Shown piece by piece: positions 59,015 through 64,000 of a stretch of DNA of 64,000 bases. The stretch's first letter is position 1. Every line of letters starts with the position of its first letter. The notes below the pieces were generated by a model. The model was not told the DNA's origin. It searched no databases and saw nothing but the letters and a program-made list of their open reading frames with translations. The DNA lies in NCBI RefSeq assembly GCF_900103665.1, contig NZ_FNGY01000005.1:62001-126000 (forward strand). Reading direction: 5' to 3'. Source of the stretch: Pedobacter steynii. Lineage in GTDB: Bacteria > Bacteroidota > Bacteroidia > Sphingobacteriales > Sphingobacteriaceae. The position numbers were made by a program, and so were the translations under genes.

Positions 59015-62000
59015 ATGAAGATCAAATTAATGCTCCCGGGGCTGCTACTTTTACTCGCGATTGGACCTATTTATGCACAACAGCCAGATATCGAAGTTAG
59101 CAGTTATACTAAACAGAAAACAATTAGTGCGTCAAGAAGTGTAACCCTTAAACCCGGTTTTCATGTTCCTGCGGGAGATACACTCCGGGTCTTCATCGAT
59201 GGAGGGCTTCAGCATTGTGTCGATCAAATCTTTCAGCCAAGTGCTTACCAAAATTATATCCTGACCCGAACTTTCAAAGTTCCAAATGTGACTGCGGAAA
59301 ATATTGGAGTTATACGCAAAACCTGCGAAGAAAATCAGGTGATCCAGTATTTCGATGGTCTCGGTAGACCTGTTCAAATGATCAATGTTCATGGAAGTCC
59401 AACCTTTCGCGACCTGATTACGCCGGTTGCCTATGATGCTTTTGGACGGGAGGAGAAAAAATATTTGCCTTACTCAGGAACATTGGCGACAAGTAACGGA
59501 AGCTATAAACCTGACGCGTTGACGGAGCAAAATTCCTTTTATACCACTCCGGGAACAACGACTGGCTGGGCTGCCCCAGGGGTAACGGCTATCCCTAATA
59601 CGGCCTTTTCTAAAACGATCTTTGAAGCTTCGCCTTTAAACAGGGTGTTGGAACAGGGAGCTCCGGGAGCTGCATGGCAACCTGCAGCGACGAGAACCAC
59701 GACTGGGAGAACAGTTGCAGTCAGTTATGGGAGTAATAACGATCTGATCGATTATGCCACAACGGGCCTTGCGGTTAGGTTATATAGCGCCTCACCTGTT
59801 TTGGCTGAAGCCTATAAGAGGACCTTATCTGGTACTGGTTATTATGGGGCTAATCAGCTTTATGTGACCATTAGTAAAGATGAAAACTGGACTACCGCTG
59901 ACGGAAAGGCAGGAACGGTAGAGGAATATAAGGATAAAGAGGGAAGAGTGGTGTTGAAAAGGTTGTTTAATAAGTCAGGAACAACGATACAAGTGTTGTC
60001 TACTTATTATGTTTATGACGACTTTGGAAATCTAAGCTTTGTATTGCCTCCTGGAGCTAATCCGGATGCGATCATCGTGCCTACCCAGGATGTGCTCGAT
60101 AATTTTTGTTATCAATATCGTTATGATGGCAGAAAGAGACTAATAGAAAAGAGGTTGCCTGGAAAAGGCTGGGAATTTCTATTGTACAATAAACTGGATC
60201 AAGTGGTGGCTACCCAGGATGCATCACAGAGAGCGAAGGCACCCCAGGAATATATGTTTACTAAATATGATGCTTTGGGACGGGTAGTGTTAACAGGGAT
60301 CTGCAGTCCCCCTGGAAGTGTAGCTAATATTTCTCAGCGTGAAGTTTTTCAGTCTGTCTTAGATAGAGATACTGTGCTTTGGGAGGAGCGTGTTGAGTCG
60401 GGTAATGGTTATAATGGACTGAGTAGCCCTCACAACAGTTTTATTACGACCATATTAGCAATTAATTATTATGATGACTATTCCGTTCCAGGATTACCGA
60501 CTATTCCACCATATAATCTTTCAGGTAGTTATAGTAAGATGTTGAAGGGGCTTCCAACTGTAAGTCGTATCAATGTTCTGGGTACTAATCATATGTTATG
60601 GAATGTCCAATATTATGATGATGAAGGCCGGGTAGTGAAGACACTTCAGCAGCACTATAAGGGAGGAGAAGTTAGCCCTGATAATTATGATGAAGTAACC
60701 AATACTTACAATTTCCCCGGAGAGCTGGTTAATAGTACCAGAAAGCATTTTGTTTTAGGAGCAGAGAAACTATATGTTTATAATGAACTTGCCTATGACC
60801 ATCAGGGGCGAAAAACAGATACTAAACAAAAGACCGGAGATAATTCAGCAACGACTAATCCAATGATTGTCCTGTCCAGAACTAACTATAATGAAGTTGG
60901 TCAGGTAACTAGTAAAGAACTGCATAGCACCAATGATGGAGCTAGTTTTGCCCAGAAGGTGGACTATGTTTATAATCCCAGAGGCTGGATAGAAAGGACC
61001 TCTGCACCTCTATTTGCAACTGAATTGAAATATGAAAAGGATTCCGCAGGACTAATTCCACAATATAACGGAAACATCAGCATGCAGAAATGGGGTATAA
61101 ATACCGGACTATCCAAGGCTTATACTTACACTTACGACAAGTTGAATCGTCTGAATAGTGGGGTTAGTACCGGCAATAACAACGAACAGATCGGATATGA
61201 TGTGATGGGGAATATTACCAGCCTGCAACGTCATTCCGCAAATACTCTAATTGATCAGTTGACATACAGTTACGCTGGGAATAAATTAAATACGGTTACC
61301 GATGAGAATACTAGCAATACGGATGTTAGTTTCCAGCTACCTGGTGCTACTTCCTATACTTATGATTTAAATGGGAACATGATTTCCCGAAGTAATGCGA
61401 GCTATGCAGGAAATAATTTGGCAGGAATTACCTATAATATATTGAATCTCCCTGCAACGGTTAATGCCAATGGAGCCTTGATTGCTTATGGTTATGACGC
61501 AAATGGCGGCAAACTAAGGAAACAGGTTACAGGTGCTGTAAATTCATTTAATGAGTATATTAGTGGTATCCAATACGAAGATGGGGTAATGAAATTTGTG
61601 AGTACAGAAGCTGGAAGGGTTGTTCGCAATAGTGCCACAAATTACAGTTATGAGTATGCGCTGAGTGATCACCTTGGAAATGGACGGTTGTACTTTGATA
61701 TGAATGCTGGGGTTGCAAGAAAAATTCAGGAGACAGATTATTATCCTTTTGGACTTGGCATACAAGGAACACTTTCAGGGATCGAGAACAAGTATCAGTA
61801 TAATGGGAAAGAGAAGCAGGATCAGGAAAAGATGTATGATTATGGGGCAAGGTTCTATGATCCGGTAATAGGCCGCTGGAACGTCGTAGACCCGTTGGCT
61901 GAACTTGATAGAAAGACTAGTTCTTATGTCTATGTCTTTAATAATCCACTTAGATTCATTGATCCTTCGGGTATGAAGGGAGAGTCAACGCATACTGATA

Positions 62001-62677
62001 AGTTCGGTAATGTCCTAGCGGTGTATAATGATGGAGATTTAGGCGTTTATAAACATGACGACGCAAAAACGAAAAAGGATATAGAAGAAAAGCCAAAAGC
62101 AAGTACTTCCCGTGGTGGGAAGAAAATGGGGGAAACATTAATGTGGAATTCCTTTACAGAGTTTGATGGAAGTGAAGATCCAGCTGGAAAGATTGACTTT
62201 GGCTCATTTCAGGCAAGGGGCTGGTTAGATCGCTTTAATAATAGTATTGAGGGTGCAACTGATAATCTTGGAAATTATCTGGGCAGGATGCACTATGCAA
62301 TCAATGGTGGTGGAAATGACCCATATGACTATAAAACTCAAAATGGAGGGGGAATGTATGCCGGATCTCAGATTTCAGAAGGGGTATATGTATCAGCCCG
62401 AGATGTAGGCAATTTTGCTGCTGGAAGGGCCGCAGCGATTACTGGTCAATCTAAGTTAGATTTTATGCTTACGGCCGGTGGATTCAATTTATCAGGCAAC
62501 AGCAAATTTGGGATCGTCTTCAGGACTACATATTGGCAGAATGAAGCTCGAAAAATCGGGGCACCTGCATTTGGAGAACACCCAGGCTCAAATTTCTTTC
62601 AGCGATTAGGTTATGAAAATGTAACCACAAGTCAGGGTATGATGAAAAATAGTAAAAGAATATGGGATCTAAGATAA
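59015..62677 (+). CDS. DUF6443/RHS-repeat polymorphic toxin-like protein
   Basis: A 1220-residue exported protein. After a signal peptide it has an N-terminal region (SVTLKPGFHVPAGDTLRVF), then DUF6443, then RHS/YD repeats to about residue 925. The RHS core end is at about 928-983: YNGKEKQDQEKMYDYGARFY, PVIGRWNVVDPLAE, YVFNNPLRFIDPSGM. The variable C-terminus (about 985-1220) includes NDPYDYKTQNGGGMYAGSQI and GVYVSARDVGNFAAG, recalling effector domains found after RHS cores in other Bacteroidota (toxin 44-like). The activity is not assigned. The last 16 bases overlap the lipoprotein gene, a typical toxin/partner arrangement. Confidence 0.9.
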   Translation: MKIKLMLPGLLLLLAIGPIYAQQPDIEVSSYTKQKTISASRSVTLKPGFHVPAGDTLRVFIDGGLQHCVDQIFQPSAYQNYILTRTFKVPNVTAENIGVIRKTCEENQVIQYFDGLGRPVQMINVHGSPTFRDLITPVAYDAFGREEKKYLPYSGTLATSNGSYKPDALTEQNSFYTTPGTTTGWAAPGVTAIPNTAFSKTIFEASPLNRVLEQGAPGAAWQPAATRTTTGRTVAVSYGSNNDLIDYATTGLAVRLYSASPVLAEAYKRTLSGTGYYGANQLYVTISKDENWTTADGKAGTVEEYKDKEGRVVLKRLFNKSGTTIQVLSTYYVYDDFGNLSFVLPPGANPDAIIVPTQDVLDNFCYQYRYDGRKRLIEKRLPGKGWEFLLYNKLDQVVATQDASQRAKAPQEYMFTKYDALGRVVLTGICSPPGSVANISQREVFQSVLDRDTVLWEERVESGNGYNGLSSPHNSFITTILAINYYDDYSVPGLPTIPPYNLSGSYSKMLKGLPTVSRINVLGTNHMLWNVQYYDDEGRVVKTLQQHYKGGEVSPDNYDEVTNTYNFPGELVNSTRKHFVLGAEKLYVYNELAYDHQGRKTDTKQKTGDNSATTNPMIVLSRTNYNEVGQVTSKELHSTNDGASFAQKVDYVYNPRGWIERTSAPLFATELKYEKDSAGLIPQYNGNISMQKWGINTGLSKAYTYTYDKLNRLNSGVSTGNNNEQIGYDVMGNITSLQRHSANTLIDQLTYSYAGNKLNTVTDENTSNTDVSFQLPGATSYTYDLNGNMISRSNASYAGNNLAGITYNILNLPATVNANGALIAYGYDANGGKLRKQVTGAVNSFNEYISGIQYEDGVMKFVSTEAGRVVRNSATNYSYEYALSDHLGNGRLYFDMNAGVARKIQETDYYPFGLGIQGTLSGIENKYQYNGKEKQDQEKMYDYGARFYDPVIGRWNVVDPLAELDRKTSSYVYVFNNPLRFIDPSGMKGESTHTDKFGNVLAVYNDGDLGVYKHDDAKTKKDIEEKPKASTSRGGKKMGETLMWNSFTEFDGSEDPAGKIDFGSFQARGWLDRFNNSIEGATDNLGNYLGRMHYAINGGGNDPYDYKTQNGGGMYAGSQISEGVYVSARDVGNFAAGRAAAITGQSKLDFMLTAGGFNLSGNSKFGIVFRTTYWQNEARKIGAPAFGEHPGSNFFQRLGYENVTTSQGMMKNSKRIWDLR

Positions 62678-63297
62678 ATAAACTGTTTCTACTATTATAC
62701 TTGTGGTTGTTTGCTGTAGGGTGTGGACGCCTAGACTTTAATGAAGTTGAAGGGCCCAATGTATTCTATCAGGTTTGCCCTAGTGAACATGATATCATAC
62801 GTATTAGACGTACGAGCGGAGAAGGGGCCCCTTCAGTTCAGCTTTTTGATAAAAAAGGGAATCAATTGCAAGAATTCACTATTGCACCTATGGGTGTTTT
62901 CCTAGTGAGTTCAATGACAAAGGACTCAATACAAATCACCTATTTTGTTGGTCAAAGTGACCTTGAAATGTTTTTGCCGTGGTTCAAAACCAATAGATCA
63001 AATCCTGAACGCATTGGCCAATATTCAATTCGTTATAGTTATGAAGTTCAAAACGCCCATTTAGTAAATGATGATTCTAAAATAGATTCTCTGGATGTTA
63101 ATAGAAAAACACGTGTTGTATCTTTATTCTTTAAAGGAAGTCTAGTCGATACATGGCCTGCGCATTTGTTAATTTTAAGGTCTTCTCAATTGAGGGCTTA
63201 CGACCCTAATAGTAGGGCGTATACCCCTTATACTTTTACCAATGGAGACCTTGCAAAAGATTATCTTGACAAAATTTTAGCTATTTATCATAAGTAA
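62662..63297 (+). CDS. Lipoprotein overlapping the RHS gene, possible immunity protein
   Basis: A 211-residue protein with a lipoprotein signal (LFLLLYLWLFAVGC, Cys21). It starts at ATG 62662, 16 bases inside the RHS gene's end and in another frame. The mature chain has mixed alpha/beta character with no family that I recognise. Position directly after the toxin-like C-terminus and a periplasm-facing lipid anchor would suit immunity to a toxin acting in the envelope, but accessory roles are equally possible. It is AT-rich relative to the window average, as is the whole RHS region. Confidence 0.72.
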   Translation: MGSKINKLFLLLYLWLFAVGCGRLDFNEVEGPNVFYQVCPSEHDIIRIRRTSGEGAPSVQLFDKKGNQLQEFTIAPMGVFLVSSMTKDSIQITYFVGQSDLEMFLPWFKTNRSNPERIGQYSIRYSYEVQNAHLVNDDSKIDSLDVNRKTRVVSLFFKGSLVDTWPAHLLILRSSQLRAYDPNSRAYTPYTFTNGDLAKDYLDKILAIYHK

Positions 63298-63337
63298 TGA
63301 TCAAATCAACTTCCCTGTTTAATTCTTAACCATTGTA

Positions 63338-64000
63338 ATGATAAAAACCAGTAACCTAAACGAAGCTATTGTAAAAGTAATTAGAAAAATGCAGACACTA
63401 GCTGTGATTTCTATCCTGATTTGTCCAAATGTTTTAGCTCAAAAAAAGCCTCCCGTTTCGTTTCCTACACCTAACGCAGCAAGTTTGGGAACATATGGAC
63501 AGATTCCTGTTAATTATTTTAATGGACTTGCATCTGTTTCTATTCCAATTCATACTATTGATGACAAGGGGATTTCTATTCCTATAGAACTATCTTATCA
63601 GGCGCTCGGTGTAAGAACTGATAACCATCCGGGTTGGGTTGGCCTTAACTGGAATTTAACTGCTGGGGGGATGATTACCCGGATTGCAAATGGGGACGCT
63701 GATGAAATTATCGTATCTACGGCTGATGCAGCGAATCCGAATACAAAGTCTTATTTATTCAATTATGGCTTATTAAGTGATGATAACAATTGGTCTACTG
63801 CATCTGTTTTAGGTCCTATTATCCAGAATTATGTTACATTTCCTCCATCGGATTTAAGTGCGTCACCATCGCCTGATGAATTCGTTTTTAATTTTAATGG
63901 ACTTTCCGGCAGTTTTTTTCTTGATCATCAAGGGCAGTGGAAGGTTAGATCTTCAAATGCAAAAGGAACGAAGATTTCAATGACAACTAATTCCTTTGAT
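63338..64000 (+). CDS. Large secreted RHS-type protein, partial (cut by window end)
   Basis: The frame opens at ATG 63338 and stays open to the window edge, giving 221 residues. It has a signal peptide (MQTLAVISILICPNVLAQ) and then the conserved start of long Bacteroidota RHS proteins: PNAASLGTYGQIPVNYFNG, LASVSIPIHTI, LSYQALGVRTDNHPGWVGL and NLTAGGMITRI. No stop is reached, so the protein is incomplete here. An earlier ATG (residue 1, MIKTSN) is 17 codons before the Met that starts the signal peptide; either start is possible. It is a second RHS-type gene in tandem with the first. Confidence 0.85.
   Translation, partial: MIKTSNLNEAIVKVIRKMQTLAVISILICPNVLAQKKPPVSFPTPNAASLGTYGQIPVNYFNGLASVSIPIHTIDDKGISIPIELSYQALGVRTDNHPGWVGLNWNLTAGGMITRIANGDADEIIVSTADAANPNTKSYLFNYGLLSDDNNWSTASVLGPIIQNYVTFPPSDLSASPSPDEFVFNFNGLSGSFFLDHQGQWKVRSSNAKGTKISMTTNSFD

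Noticed and set aside
1..64000. tRNA, rRNA, CRISPR arrays, insertion sequences or prophage
   Set aside because: Reading both strands I saw no cloverleaf with CCA end, no regular spacer repeats, no transposase-like protein and no phage structural cluster; the tail-fibre-like protein stands alone with RHS genes.

Overview
The window looks like chromosome of a Bacteroidota bacterium of the Sphingobacteriaceae, most likely Pedobacter or a close relative. Evidence: a sigma/FecR/SusC/SusD module, TonB-dependent receptors, GH29/GH95/GH20 hydrolases, DUF6266, DUF4476, DUF4834 and DUF4369 families, a DUF6443-type RHS protein, and promoters with the Bacteroidota -7 box TAnnTTTG instead of a sigma70 -10. 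I see no rRNA, tRNA, CRISPR array, prophage or insertion sequence. Genus assignment is inference from family content.

Layout. 0-1.5 kb: YceI protein, Crp/Fnr-type regulator and a tiny Cys-rich membrane protein. 1.5-7.6 kb: an amidoligase cluster (RimK-like ATP-grasp, GCS2 carboxylate-amine ligase, class I glutamine amidotransferase, a second probable ATP-grasp protein, two esterases) around a divergent promoter with a perfect inverted repeat. It is probably an uncharacterised peptide-like metabolite or modification pathway and is the best candidate here for an undescribed system. 7.6-13.3 kb: NAD(P)-binding protein, typA, an SDR, an astacin-lectin lipoprotein and a PAP2 phosphatase. 13.4-24.2 kb: surface glycan genes (three glycosyltransferases, three methyltransferases, a flippase), interrupted by a tricorn-like protease. 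24.2-28.8 kb: small housekeeping and unknown genes including upp, DinB and a YjjG-like nucleotidase.

28.9-36.7 kb: ECF sigma factor, FecR anti-sigma, SusC with an STN domain, SusD and a short DUF4369 lipid/redox-type protein. This is a cell-surface-signalling nutrient uptake locus; its substrate cannot be read from the sequence. 36.8-38.5 kb: a frameshifted XRE regulator and a DUF6266-GNAT fusion. 38.9-44 kb: uvrB, ywbE, a DUF4834 protein and a YfhO membrane protein. 44.2-55 kb: sugar catabolism, with uxaB, two alpha-L-fucosidase-family enzymes, a hexosaminidase, an AraC regulator, an aldo/keto reductase and a zinc dehydrogenase. A shared 26-bp element lies upstream of the two plus-strand transcription units beside the AraC gene. 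The enzymes fit L-fucose or L-galactose use; with a LgoD/RspB-like dehydrogenase and UxaB, an L-galactose to D-altronate route is plausible.

55.1-64 kb: an iron-type TonB receptor with two operator-like repeats, a small membrane protein, and an AT-rich accessory region with a tail-fibre-like protein, an RHS polymorphic-toxin protein, an overlapping lipoprotein that may be its immunity partner, and the start of another large secreted repeat protein cut by the window edge.
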